A DNA stretch of 64,000 bases from Thuidium tamariscinum (Eukaryota > Streptophyta > Bryopsida > Hypnales > Thuidiaceae): positions 23,082,501 through 23,146,500 of the forward strand of contig OX344754.2 in the NCBI GenBank assembly GCA_947034885.2, in the 5' to 3' direction. Below are positions 47,453 through 59,722 of this stretch, piece by piece. Both the position numbers and the translations under genes were made by a program. Each line of letters begins with the position of its first letter. Position 1 is the stretch's first letter. Under the pieces are notes generated by a model. It was given only the letters and a program-made list of their open reading frames with translations. It made no database searches and was not told where the DNA came from.

Positions 47453-47822
47453 GAAACATCCATTCCCAAACTTATTCTTTGTCCCTAATGTCACCCAATT
47501 ACATGCATAGATTTTTGTGAAATTGTCTTCTATATGCTACACATTGATTTACTAACACATTTGAAGGACATGTATTTAACTGTGATTTACTAATAGCTGA
47601 ATTTCTCAGGATTTAGATTTGGGTGCACCTATAGATAGCTTCAATGGCCTAGGCAATTAGTACTTCAAAAAATCATAGAATTTACATACAACATCCGAAA
47701 AATCTAATTTTTTTTAATATTCATGATTTTTCACTCATTAATACTACATAAATATTATTTTCAGGAAAAGATGCCTCCTACTATGTTAAATTCCTTATAT
47801 TGACAATTTTAGGTGCTCCCAT
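47453..47822 (+). mobile_element. MITE, GAAACACCC-ended family, copy 6
   Basis: Starts GAAACATCCATTCCCAAAC and ends CAATTTTAGGTGCTCCC. About 370 bp, closest to the 37.3-kb copy by shared GGATTTAGATTTGGGTGCAC and CTTCAATGGCCTAGG. Confidence 0.7.
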
Positions 47823-47937
47823 CTTACACCCCCACTAGCAAATTTGGGACCTTTCGTTGCAAATATGAATTCAAACTTTGCAAATTTGATTATGTGTGAA
47901 AATTAAAAAATTTCAGCACTTTATTGAGTGGCCGAGC

Positions 47938-48972
47938 AAGGGAATCAGTTCACCCCGGCCCTTCCGACTTGCTCCAACTTCCCTCTGAAACCTCACGCTA
48001 CTTCCCTTTCAAACCTCACTCCACTCCACTTCCAAATTGTTAATTTGAATGAAGTTTGTTGTTGGTCTTGTTGACGGGGGCTTAGGTTTCCAAGGTTATG
48101 TGAACTTCAATGAAAGTAATTGTAGTATTTTGCTTCTTCATTGTAGTGGCTTTTACACTATTAAAGAAGTATTGTGTCTTTTTCTTTTTACTAGAGTATG
48201 GGGAGCTCTTTGTGCATTTTGCCATGTAAGTGGATGGAGGCCAAGCCCGCTAAGGTGAGACCTATAACAATGTACCCAAAAGTGGTGTACCACCCTAGGC
48301 CAATTAATTAGCCTCCCTTCTTTAAAATTTTTTTAGCCCATTGATTGTTTAAAAAAAAATTGCCTACCTTCGAAATCACTGTTGATTTCTCAAAAAAAAC
48401 GAGATCCGTTGATCTTGTGAGATTTAATCTAAGCCATTCGAATATGGATGTGGATATAGTACAATATATGAAATACATAGTGAATACTAAATCTACATAC
48501 GGATATGGATATGGATATAATACAAAATACACATATAATACAAAATACATATATGGATATGGGATACGGGATGCATTATCCCATATTGTTTGTCAATGAA
48601 GTTGCTTACTAAAAATTACAAGGAAGGGAGGAGAGGGGATTAAAAAACTTAAAATTTTAAAATTAAAATTAAAATTGGTAGTTATTTCCACTTTTGGGTA
48701 CATTGTGTGAACAATGTACCCAAAAGTAGCAGTAATTGCCAACTCCAATTTTGTGCAAGGGGTTGCTTGCTCTCAAGCATTAATAAGAAGCCTCCCTACC
48801 TCTAGAATTAGATAAAGAATTGAAAGAATTGGCAAATTTAGCTTAATTGACCTCTCGCCACCTCTATCATTGTAAATTTTGCACCCTAATCTAAATTTTA
48901 AAAATGGGCAAATGAGCTTGGCCTACTTTTAATGGTTGGGGTGAATTGGCCCCCTTGCTCGGCCACTCTAAG
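47938..48972. mobile_element. TIR element with GAGTGGCCGAGC ends carrying a nested MITE
   Basis: Left end GAGTGGCCGAGCAAGGG … CAGTTCACCCCGGCC and right end GGGGTGAATTGGCCCCCTTG CTCGGCCACTC give TIRs of about 35 bp. A further single end (AAGTGGCCGAGCGGG…) lies at 49139. The interior holds the GTACCCAAAAGTGG MITE at 48265-48730. No transposase is visible. AT-rich flank sequence before 47938 and before 49139 is also similar (TTGCAAATAT(G/A)AATTCAAA), so two related units lie in tandem. Confidence 0.65.
48265..48730 (+). mobile_element. MITE, GTACCCAAAAGTGG-ended family, copy 2
   Basis: Inverted relative to the copy at 6159-6631. Starts CAATGTACCCAAAAGTGGTG and ends with the palindrome TTTTGGGTACATTG…CAATGTACCCAAAA. 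The middle has degenerate GGATATGGATAT and TAATACAAAATACA repeats (48500-48570). Sits inside the 47938-48972 element. Confidence 0.7.
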
Positions 48973-49543
48973 TAAATTTAGGGGTGCAAGTGAAACAAAA
49001 AGTCCCCTATTTTATGTTTAACTAATTTACCTTATACTTTCTTCCTTTCTAATTTAGGATCTCCGATTGCAAATATAAATTCAAAATTTACAAAAAATAT
49101 TATTTGCAAAAAATAAAAAACTCTAGTATTTTTCCAAGTGGCCGAGCGGGGGGGTCAGTTCACCCCGGCCATCTAAAAGGCCACTCTATAGGACTTTCTA
49201 AATGTAGGAGAGAGGCCATTGATTTTGTGGGAACACCTGTTGGTTTCACAAGATCTAAATGATCTGAAGTGCCGATCCTCTAAGGGCCGATTTCCATTGG
49301 GGGCCTCGACCTCTAAATAGGGGTCCGGTCCTTCTAAGTCTACAGGCAGGGGTCGCAGGACCTGGAGGTCCAGGCCTAGATGTCCAGGCCCACAATGGAA
49401 ACCTGCCCTAATTAGTGTCCATATGGTCTTGAGGTGGCTAAAATGAGTGAGCCAAATATTTGGCTCTAGTCTCCCAATCTCGCTAGCTGGAACAGGGACT
49501 CTCTGATTTGGAACCTTCAAGCCTTCCTCCTTCTTCCCATTAA

Positions 49544-49763
49544 CCCTAGAAGGACGCAGGGGGCCTATGAAATTCATGATTTCTAAAACCATGGGAATCA
49601 TTTGTAATAAAATATTTTTTTTAAATCATTTGAAGTCAAAGAACTATAGAAGATTTCCACTTTATACTCCTAAAACCAAAGATGAATGATTCCATTTCTA
49701 TCCTATGTGCAAGAATTCCTTGTCATCCATTGGACCTTTCTAATTTGATGCAATGTTCTAGGG
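49544..49763. mobile_element. TTAA-flanked TIR element, piggyBac-like MITE (220 bp)
   Basis: Starts CCCTAGAAGGACGCAGG and ends AATGTTCTAGGG, with TTAA at 49540-49543 and 49764-49767. CCCTAGAA next to TTAA is the same terminal string as the insect piggyBac founder. Sister copy at 37692-37913. Confidence 0.75.
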
Positions 49764-49894
49764 TTAAGCTTAGTTTGAGTTTTCCTCATGACTGTAGAGT
49801 CTTCAATTTGTTGCTTCTCTCCAAGTTGTCATTTATGCTCATTATCTCTTCTTTGCCAGCCTTGGCTTCACTGTTTTGTACACTCTTGTTTTAA

Positions 49895-51273
49895 CCCCTC
49901 AACATCCAAGGGGCTCAAAAGTAGCCTCACATAATTTGGAAGGCCAATGCAAAGTGCTATAATTTTTGCATCTAATGTGTAAATTCAATCAAACTTGTTG
50001 GAAAAATTGTACATCCTAGTCTAGTTTTGTGTGGTAAAATTTTCAAATCAATCCAAGTTGTACAAATTTTATGGAAGTCAATCAAAGTTCACAGGTTCAA
50101 TTTGAATTCACCAAATTGCAGTTGATGGCTATAACTTTGGAGGCTTGCATCTCCTACCTATGTTTGTTTTCAATAAATAAAAAATTGGAGTTATATTCTT
50201 CTAGAAGTCTTGTTATTGTGGTCAAATTTTCACAACAATCCAAATTGTTTTGGAGCAATTTGAAGTTTAGAAACTAGACATTTTTGGATTACAATGAATT
50301 TTGGTGGCTTGTTCTTCTTCATATAGTGTCCAATTCTAGGAATTTGTTTGAAAAGTTGTGCATTCTAGTCTAAATTTTTGTTATTTCAAGGTCATTTTGC
50401 AAACACAATGAGCCAATTGAATGAATTTTTTTCACCAATGTCTTTGCATGCTAATTTTTAAGCACTTTTTGGTTTAAAGTTTTCCCATTTGAGTATGTTT
50501 AGAAATCAAATTTCACCTCCAAATGTGTTTTTAGGAAAATTTTAGTAGATTTTTTCAACATTAATGGCCACTTCACTCTATTAGAGACCAAAAATCCTTA
50601 CTTGTGATTGGTTAAAAGGCTAAAATCAATTTCAAACCCTTTATACCAAGAAGGTGGGCCAATTTGGTGGTCAAAATTTTTTATTCTAAGAAGACATGAT
50701 TTGATATGGCCCAAGCATGGCCTAAGCTTGTTGAATTAGGTGCACTAAAAATGGGAGGCCAATTCTTAGCTTAGGGTCCAATGTTGGATTTCAATTAAAA
50801 ATATATATTTATAAAATAATATTTTTTTCAATAAATCTAATTCATTGGATTTTCTACAGTTGACCTGGTTTCTAGGTGTAAAGCAGTACTAAATTTCAGC
50901 CCCCTTTTTTTTCCTAAGTTTTTCTTGAATTGGCCTAGCTTCTTGGCCTCAAGGCTTTTACATATGGGAGAATGAACTCCATTTATAATCTTATTATAAT
51001 GACTAGTTGAGGTTGGCCTTCAATCCTAAAAGGAACTAAAATTTTGTGCAATTAGCTTGGAGAGGAATAATATTAGCCTAGCCTCTATGTGTAAAGTGGC
51101 CCTAAAACATTATAATCTTGCAATCTATGAGGCCAAATGACTCCAATTTTGATCCACCTCATCTACAATATGCACACTACAAGATTGTACAATTCAAATT
51201 TTCATACCTTAGTGACATGTAGACTTATAAAGCTTGAAAAGCAAGAATGTTATTAAATCCAAAAGGCCTTGGG
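49895..51273 (+). mobile_element. degraded relative of the 962-bp TTAA element
   Basis: TTAA at 49891-49894 precedes CCCCTCAACATCCAAGGGGC. Sequence then follows 38052-39013 (TTTTGCATC(C/T)AATGT, GTGTGGTAAAATTTTCA, TTGGAGCAATT(C/T)GAA) to about 50575, is interrupted by about 500 bp of unrelated DNA, and resumes to GGCCTTGGGTG near 51270. The right terminus with TTAA is lost. Confidence 0.6.
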
Positions 51274-51445
51274 TGTATGTGTAATACAATGGCTTCAGCT
51301 ATTTGTTCAAAAAAAGTGAGTGAAAAAGAAGTTTTGTGTCAATGAAATATTGAAATGTTTACATTTGGATCGTATCTAATTTAAATCTAGGACAGAGTTG
51401 TTCGCATGTCACCCAAATACCAACTATACATTGTATTTTGATGGT

Positions 51446-54400
51446 TAAGGTAGAACCACCTATAACCAATCAATTTAGGTATTCTAGACATTGTCCTGGT
51501 GTAGTGTAAGGCAAAGCACGTATTTTTGGGGGTGCAATTATAGGAATGACAGGAAATGCAAAAAAAAATGGTAATTTTATCACACTGGTTATCACATGAA
51601 TTGAAATTTCTATTAATTCTGAAAAGTAAAAAGTGTTATAGACCCATAGCCAATGTCTAAACTCTTTCAATAATGATCATTGAAGAATTCCTATCTTGTT
51701 CATCACTTCCTACTTTCTTGTTCATTAGTTTGGAACATGCCTTATATATTAATTTATTAATCCCAACTTAAAAAAGGAAAAAAAAACATGCATTCCAAGC
51801 TCTCGTTGGAAATCTATTCCAACCTTAATAGAAATAAATGTAACTTACGGTACATTTGCACCGACTGTAGCTATAAATTTTGGTGTTATTATAGGGGTCT
51901 AGTTTGACACGGTGAGCCTCTTTCAGGGGAGGTTTGGGATGAGGGTAGAAGTTGCTATTATTTTGTCTAAGATTGATTTTTTCCCCATCCTTACACACCC
52001 TTTGCTGCAATGTCAACCAATAAGAATTCCCCAAAAGTTTTCAATCCATGCATCCAAGCAACAAACTAGAATAGAATCCAATGACGTGGCTTTTGTGCCA
52101 CAATTTCCATTTTTTGATTCACTCTCATTTGAGCTTCTTGGCCAATTTTGTGTAGAACATGGAGAGGAGAAAAGCTCTTTATAGAAGTGGGATAGTGGTA
52201 GGTGAAACAAACCATGTGAGATATGTGAATTAGGACAAAGAAGAGCTCCACTACTCATGGTTAAGTGAAAACGCAGGAATTGTGATAAAAGTCAAATTTC
52301 AGACCTCATTTAGACATAGTAAAATATTTTTTTCAAAAACTTTCAAACTAAAAAAAGTTGGGGAATCAAGTAGAGTTCATCTCCAAAAATCCTTTTGAGA
52401 TTTCAATACTCCATCTAAAAGTTATGCACAAATTTCAAAGAAGGTGTTTGAAAATGTCCCAAAAAATGTCCCTTCCACACCCTCTAGAATTTTGTCCATG
52501 ACTCTTACATGAGGCCTCAAAATCCTAAGCAGATTTATGGGAGATAAAAAGTTAGCTTGGCTCTCCAACTTCTTCTAGTTCAATTTTTTTTACAAATGTA
52601 GCTATTACACTATGCCCAAATGAAGTCTAAAATTCAACTTTCAGTATAATTCTTACGTTTTCACTTAACCATTAGTAGTTGTATTTTAAGTGAAAAAAAT
52701 TGAAAAGTGATTAAAATGGTACAATCCTAGTGGAGAATTCTCTACTTAAGTAAGTGAACCCAATTGTGATCATTTTCTTAAGTTGATAGTCTTTACAAAT
52801 TCCTATCTAATATGTACAATATTATTGTAGGAAGATTAATTTCTTAGCATTGTGAAAATTTATTTTTATTCATACATTGTTTGCAAAAATGCATTTTAGA
52901 AGATGTTAGAGTACCCTATTGACTTTACTAAAATCTAACAAGAAATTGGTAGTTTCTTAATACAAAGAATGTGCAATTGCATATTTTGTCACATGTAGGG
53001 GTAATTACTTTATGAGAATCTAAGTAGTGATGTTTTTATCATCAATCCTTCATTGTAAATATTTGTTTTACATGTATGTGTAATGCACAAGTTTTGTCAA
53101 TTACAACAAACTTTCATTAAAGCAATGAAATAAAAACTGTATTTTCCAAGTATTTGAAATTCATGTATTTTTAAATTGATTTAACAAAGACTAATAAGTG
53201 AAGATATTAGAAGATTCATATAAATATTTTCTAATCATCAATTTAAACATTCAAACAAATTAAAAATGTCAAAAACTTTGTACAATGTTCTACACTATTA
53301 ATAGCACATGTAGGTTTGATATGAATTTATTTTTGGCATTTGGAGAATTAATCCCGTTTAATTTGAAAATTTTAGAATAAATAAATAAATTTTACAAAAC
53401 TAATTGAATAAAAAATATTTTCAAAATTTAGGCAATGACAAGTTTAAGAATTACCTAGTATTGAGTACTTTGAAAGGAAAACACAAACAATAGTGGTGTT
53501 AAGTTCTACAAATATGTCCCCTCCAATCCTCTTTGAAAATTCTCCACCACTAACATTGTACAATACCATATTCAACACTTTTCAATTTTGTTTACAAAAA
53601 ATGAAGTCATTCATAGTTACACTTCAAAGTCTTCTCTCCCCTTATTTCATTGTTGTTTCAACATTTGATGCAAGCCATTAGTGCACTTCTTCAAAGTAGT
53701 GAAAACAACTAAAAATTGGTCTACTATTATTTGGAATACTAACAAAATATTTTGGGATGTTTATCTAATATTTGAACATATTAAGAAAAAGTATATTGTT
53801 TCAACAACATATCATAGTTAGATCATTAAATTTGAAGTTAATCCATATTAGCACACCATTTATCCATCATTGAAACTATGTTTAAACACCATCATTTAGC
53901 CATTATTGGAACAAGTATGAGACAAAATTTAAACAACAACACTTAGCCATTGTTAAAATGACAATTAGACAAAATATAAATTATGAGAGCATTCATCTGT
54001 TTTGAAACAATGGTGAGACATTTTTTAAGTAGAAAAAAATTGTGAAAAAATTGAACTAGAAGAAGTTGGAGAGCCAAGCTAACTTTTTATCTCCCATAAA
54101 TTTTGAAGCCTCATGTAAGAGTCATGGACAAAATTCTAGAGGGTGTGTGGAAGGGACATTTTTTGGGACATTTTCAAACACCTTCTTTGAAATTTGTGCA
54201 TAACTTTTAGATGGAGTATTGAATCTCAAAAGGATTTTTGGAGATGAACTCTACTTGATTCTCCAACTTTCCTTAGTTTGAAATGTTTTGAAAAAAAATA
54301 TTGTACTATGTCTAAATAAGGTCTAAAATTTGACTTTTATCAAAATTCCTGCGTTTTCACTTAACCATGAGTGGTGGAGCTCTTCTTTGTCCTAATTCAC

Positions 54401-55123
54401 ATATCTCACATGGTTTGTTTCACCTACCACTACCCCACTTCTATAAAGAGCTTCTCTCCTCTCCATGTTCTATACAAAATTGGCCAAGAAGCTCAAATGA
54501 GAAAGTGGATCAAAAAATGAAAATTGTGGCAGAAAAGCCACGTCATTGAATTATATTCTACTTTGTTGTTTGGATGCATGGATTGAAAACTTTGGGGAAT
54601 TCTTATTGGTTGACATTGCAGCAAAGGGTGTGTAAGGATGAGGAAAAATCAATCTTAGGCAAAATAAGGTAGGGGGCTCTAATTGTGACCCTGTCTCTAA
54701 AAGCGATCTGGTAGATTTTGCCTCTAACATGTACCAGAAGTGTACATTTCAAGAGGAGGTTGCTTTTAGAAACCACTGTGTTTTGAACTTCAAAAATTCA
54801 TAACTAATTCCATGAAGGTCCAAAAAATATGAAATTACTTCCGTTAGATGCCAATTCCATTTTTCTTACCATGAAAATTTACGAAAAATTGTTTTAAGGA
54901 GTTTAGCTTACCCAAAATGCAAATCATCTGATAAAGGGTTGCTTTTACAGCCCCCTACCTTCATAGTAACTTCTGTCCGCATCCAAAACCTCCCCCGAAA
55001 GAGGCTCACTGTGTCAAACCAGACCCCTGTAATAACACCAAAATATGTAGCAACAGCCGGTGCAAATGTACCATTAGTCTACAAGTTGGCGATGGGGTGC
55101 TGATGCATTACAGATGGTTCTAC
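51446..55123. mobile_element. large foldback TIR element with nested MITE
   Basis: Long inverted arms: about 51849-52690 pairs with 54010-55072 (outer GGTACATTTGCACCG, then GACACGGTGAGCCTCTTTC, TTGCTGCAATGTCAACCAAT, AAAACGCAGGAATT, GGAGAGCCAAGCTAACTTTT). Still further out, AAGGTAGAACCA at 51446 matches its complement ending 55123, marking a possible outer TIR of the AAGGTAG family. The central 1.3 kb (52.7-54.0 kb) is AT-rich and non-coding. The right arm is interrupted by a MITE at 54668-54961. Mirror frames of about 60-80 codons in the arms (GALLCPNSHISHGLFHLPL) are the same sequence inverted and look like chance. Confidence 0.7.
54668..54961. mobile_element. AAGGTAG-ended MITE nested in the foldback arm
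   Basis: Starts AGGTAGGGGGCTCTAATTG and ends ACAGCCCCCTACCT. The left foldback arm lacks it: CAAAATAATAGCAACTTCTA is continuous there, while the right arm has the 294 bp between CAAAATA and ATAGTAACTTC. That empty site defines its borders. Related to the split element at 37999-39296. Confidence 0.8.
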
Positions 55124-57420
55124 CTTAGATTGGTGATTCTTTCGGGATCAGAAGTAATAGATTGGCGTCCTTGTTGACTACTATTCATCAGCTGTTGCTT
55201 CAAATTGTAGTGAAAAGAATTTTTGTTCAATGATTTTCAAAAGAAATTGGTGAGATTTCTTCAACCAGATGTGTACATGAAAAATTTTGAGGTTATTCCT
55301 GAAAAGTTCAATTTAGGGTGTCATTTAAGACTTAAGAGGGTTGAGTGCCATAATAAGGGAATTGGAAAAAAATTGAACCCTAACATGTTTGCATTTCTTA
55401 TACTAGTTGCTTCAGTCATAGGTTAATAAAATTTCACAATATGTAAATTTGTAATAAATATCTACAACATTGGTGTTTCTAATTTCATATAGACTAAAAC
55501 TTGAGAGAAATGAAATGCCTTGACTTTTTCCAACATGATGGATTTTGAAAAATAAAAGGAGTTCTTCCTAGAGTTGATACAATTGCTCGAAGTGAAGTCA
55601 AAAATCCATTTAATTCTTACAATTTTGAAAACACAATGAAAAGTCAACCTATTAGTAGTCTTTACTGTGAAACTAAATCAAGCACAGCTAACAATGGAAT
55701 AGCGTAAATATACCATTCATTCATTAATTCTAATCAGATAATTATAATAGCTAGAAGATACTCTTTTTTAGTAGAAAAACAAAATTAGGTACAATTCAAG
55801 CCTTAATTATAAACCCAACATTTTCAAATAGGCATTTTGTAACATTCTGCACATTTGCCATTGATGCTCTCTTTGAGTGGGGCACATTTGTCAACATATT
55901 CAAACTATTTCACTATTAATAATTTGTATTTAATACTATCCTTAAAGTAATTAAATTACAATAGGCAAAATATTGATTCAAATAGAGCACTTTAAATAGC
56001 TTCAATCAATTTGCATCCATGTATTCAACAACATTTGAAGGTCATCTTCAAATCTAATCTTAATGGAATACTTTATCTATAAATGTGGTCATGGCCCCCT
56101 TCCTATTGCAACATTGCAAGCACTCAACATCATATATTTTGCATTCTAAATTGAAATGAACCTACCTTTACAAAAGAAAAAAAATTTGGATTGGAGCTAG
56201 AAAGTTCTATTGACAGGTAGTTTCAAATTTAGGATTTGGAGTTTCAAATTTTCCAAAAAAATTATTACGAATTACATCATATTTCAAATCAATCATAAAT
56301 ATTTCATGAAGGCTTACAATCTTGTAAGAGTGTATAAATTTCCACTCTACTACTTCTTTAAAAGTAATAATCTAACACCTTCCAATTATGAAGCCCCAAC
56401 TCTCCAAATCCTAATTTCAATCTTGCTTATTTATGAATCACAACTTGTCTTAAATACAATTCTTGCATTCAACACTCAAGGATCTTCACAATTATTCTTG
56501 TCACATGACTTTGACTTTCAATTATTTTCTTTTCAAAAGTCTACTAGTGACAAACAAAAAATATTAGAAGAAATTCAAAAAATAACTAATGCAAAATTAG
56601 AAAATAAATAAATTGCAGAAGTTTAGTGAACTTTAGTTAAGATACTATAGTAGATGGATTTGCAAAGGAAAGTGGTCAAGGAGGTCACAAAGAGGAGGGT
56701 GAAAGGAAGAGGTCACCATTGCTAAATAGAAAATAGACCTCCATCATTCCTCCACATCCATCGATGGGTGGGGTAATAAAGAGATCAATATGCCTTGGCC
56801 TAACTCAAGGCATTGATTTTGATCACTAACAAATCTAATGTATTCCTAATCTTATTTATTAGGGAGAAATGTTATAGATTGTTGTGAGACAATAATGGAT
56901 CATTCCTCAAGTGTTTGTCATAGGTAGGTTTATTTTATTATACAACTTTTGCTTGGGCTTTTGATTACTATCGAAGTTGAGCTCCTAAAAATAAACCATT
57001 TCATGCTTTCTTGTTCCGAGTGATGACCTCTTCCTACTTTAAATATGAATGCATATTCCCTACCCTGCATTGCCTACAAAGGTGAAGAAGAAATTAAAAG
57101 ACCACTCAAGTGATTTTTGACTTTGTCTATGTGTTCTATTCCTTCTAGCTTGTTGATGGCTAACTTTATCTAGGATAGAAGTAATAGGTTGTTATGATAT
57201 AAATGAGAAAATTTTGAAATGAACCCTAAGTGCCCAAGCTTAAGTATGTTTTTCCTATAAAATAAGAGTATAAGTTTATAGTAATCTCCAATGAAGCAAA
57301 TCGTCTTTATTTTTCATCATCTAACCATATAGATGTTCAAAGAGCTCATTTATTAGAATGTATATTAATTTTGAGTGTGAAATTTTGAATAAGAGATGTG
57401 TAAATATTATAAAAGAAATG
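55124..57420. other. gene-free AT-rich spacer
   Basis: AT-rich. A 133-codon frame (56210-56611) is Phe/Ile/Tyr/Asn/Lys-rich, as chance frames are at this composition, and matches no family I know. No RNA gene or repeat partner is seen. Confidence 0.5.
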
Positions 57421-57422
57421 TA

Positions 57423-58644
57423 TAGTGGGGTACCAATCAAAATGTCGTTTTCGAATTCGCAGTGAGAAAACTTTCAATACTGCCGACTTTGAAAGCCTCC
57501 CGAGAGCTCAAAAATTGGTATTTTACCACGAAATTCTTACCACAACATCATCTTTAAATTAATTATATATATATGCCAAATTTCAAGGCCAAAAGATTCA
57601 CCAAAAAAAAGTTATTCAAAATCCACCAACATGGGTAGTGGTGAGAAACATTTCACTACTTTCAACTTTGACACCTTCCTAAGGATTGAGTTTTTTTTCT
57701 TTTTCCATGAAATTTTTGTCATGAAACAATATCTATGTTTTTAATATGTATAAAAGACTTCAAGGTAAAAAAACGTTTTTTTTAAGAAGATATGTGAAAT
57801 CTCCCAACAAGTGTAGTTTTGAGAATTTTTTCACAATTGCCAACTTTGACACCCTCCCAAGGGCTGAAAATTTTCCTATTTAACACGAAATTTTTTGAAT
57901 AAGATCAACTTTATGTTGATAATATATGTTCAAAACTTCAAGTTCAAAACACTTACTCAAAGAAAGATATTCAAAATCTCTCAACATGTGTAGTTGTGAG
58001 GTTGAGTTTTCACATTTGTGTCAAACTTTGCTCCACAAAATAACACTATACTAAGGGCTCAAAAACTCCTCTTCACAACTACACATGTTGGGAGATTTTG
58101 TATATCTTTTTTTGGGAAATTCATTTGAACTTGAAATTTGTAGCACATATTATCAACATAAAGATGACTTCACAAAAAGAATTTCATGGTAAGAAACCAA
58201 TTTTTCAGCCCTTGGGAGGGTGTCAAAGTTGGCAATTGTGAAAAAATTCTCAAAACTACACTTGTTGGGAGATTTCACATATCTTCTTAAAAAATACTTT
58301 TTTTACCTTGAAATTTTTTGTACATATTAAAAACATAAATATTGTTTCATGACAAAAATTTCATGGAAAAAGAAAAAAACTCAATCCTTAGGAAGGTGTC
58401 AAAGTTGAAAGTAGTGAAATGTTTCTCACCACTACCCATGTTGGTGGATTTTGAATAACTTTTTTTTGGTGAATTTTTTGGCCTTGAATTTGGCATACAT
58501 ATAATTAACTTAAAGATGATGCTATGATAAGAATTTCGTGGTAAAATACCAATTTTTGAGCTCTCGGAAGGCTTTCAAAGTTGGTAGTATTGAAATTTTT
58601 CTCACTGCAAATTCGAAAATGACATTTTGATTGGTACCCCACTG
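57423..58644. mobile_element. 1.2-kb palindromic element, CAGTGGGGTACC ends
   Basis: Two arms of about 580 bp pair along nearly their full length around a loop of about 70 bp near 58.03 kb. Ends are (C/T)AGTGGGGTACCAATCAAAA and its complement, bordered by TA on both sides. Each arm contains three diverged units of about 200 bp, each with AACTTTGA(C/A)A(C/G)C(C/T)TCC…GAG/GCT…CATGAAATTTTT. It is non-coding. CAGTG ends at a TA fit Tc1/mariner-type elements, but that class is inference. A transcript would fold into one very long hairpin. Confidence 0.8.
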
Positions 58645-59047
58645 TACATATCCCATTTTTAGTATGTTGCTTCTCCCTATAATGTTTGAGAAATTTTCAT
58701 ACAATAATTCTTTTGCAACCAAGACCATTGAAGGGGTTTGTAACAAGTTCTCCTTGAGATGCGATTTCTTTCAATGTTCTTGGATATGTAGGAATGGTAG
58801 GATATGATATTCCCACATTTATTGCAAACTACATCACTTTAAGCATTTTAACATAATTAGAAGTGCAATTTTTAATTATTGCAAAGTGAACCCATAAGTG
58901 GCAAGGGTTTTTGTTTCCTTCATCAAACTAGATGATTGTGTTTATGCTACGCTATGGATGCTAGTAGGAAGAGATCACTTTGAATACTCTAACAATCTCT
59001 TTGAATGTTCTATGAAATCAAAATTTTCTCATTCGATGTATGATGTA

Positions 59048-59722
59048 CAGTGGGGTACCAATCAAAATGTCGTTTTCGCATCCGCAGTGAGAAAAATTTC
59101 GGTATTGCCAACTTTGGAAGCCTCCCACGAGCTCAAAAATTGGTATTTTACCACGAAACTTTTACCACAGAATAATCTTTAAGTTAACTATATGTATGCC
59201 AAATTTCAAGGCCAAAAGATTCACCAAAAGAAAGTTATTCAAAATCTACCAACATGGGTAGTGGTGAGAAACATTTCACTACTTTCAACTTTGACACCTT
59301 CCTAAGGATTGAGTTTTTTTTCTTTTGCCATGAAATTTTTGTCATGAAACAATCTATATGTTTTTAATATGTATAAAAAATTTCAAGGTAAAATAATTTT
59401 TTTTAAGAAGATATTTGAAATCTCCCAACAAGTGTAGTTTTGAGAAAATTTTCACAATTGCCAACTTTGACACCCTCCCAAGGGCTGAAAAATTGGTTTC
59501 TTACCATGAATTTTTTTTGTGAAGTTAAATTTATGTTGATAATATGTGCTCCAAATTTCAAGTTCAAATGAATTATCAAAAAAAAGATATACATAATCTC
59601 CCAACATGTGTAGTTGTGAGGAGGAGTTTTTGAGCCCTTAGTATAGTGTTATTTTGTGAAGCAAAGTTTGACACGAATATAAAAACTCAGCCTCACAACT
59701 ACACATGTTGAGAGATTTTGAA
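59048..59722. mobile_element. second, truncated copy of the palindromic element
   Basis: Begins CAGTGGGGTACCAATCAAAA after TA and follows the first arm of 57423-58644, then the loop in the opposite sense (GAGCCCTTAGTATAGTGTTA), then only about 30 bp of the second arm. So it is a separate copy inserted in reverse orientation that lost its last arm. Together with the first element it gives three arms (+, -, +). Confidence 0.75.

Noticed and set aside
52013..54549. Mirror frames reading GALLCPNSHISHGLFHLPL in both foldback arms
   Set aside because: Apparent conservation is just the inverted repeat itself; the two versions are different short frames with no start context and no homology I know.
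56210..56611. 133-codon frame ending DKQKILEEIQKITNAKLENK
   Set aside because: Composition follows the extreme AT content, with no splice sites, neighbours or family resemblance.
58520..59182. Frames sharing VQWGTNQNV(V/I)F(E/A)(S/F)AVRKIS
   Set aside because: The shared peptide comes from two copies of the palindromic element ends, not from a protein family.
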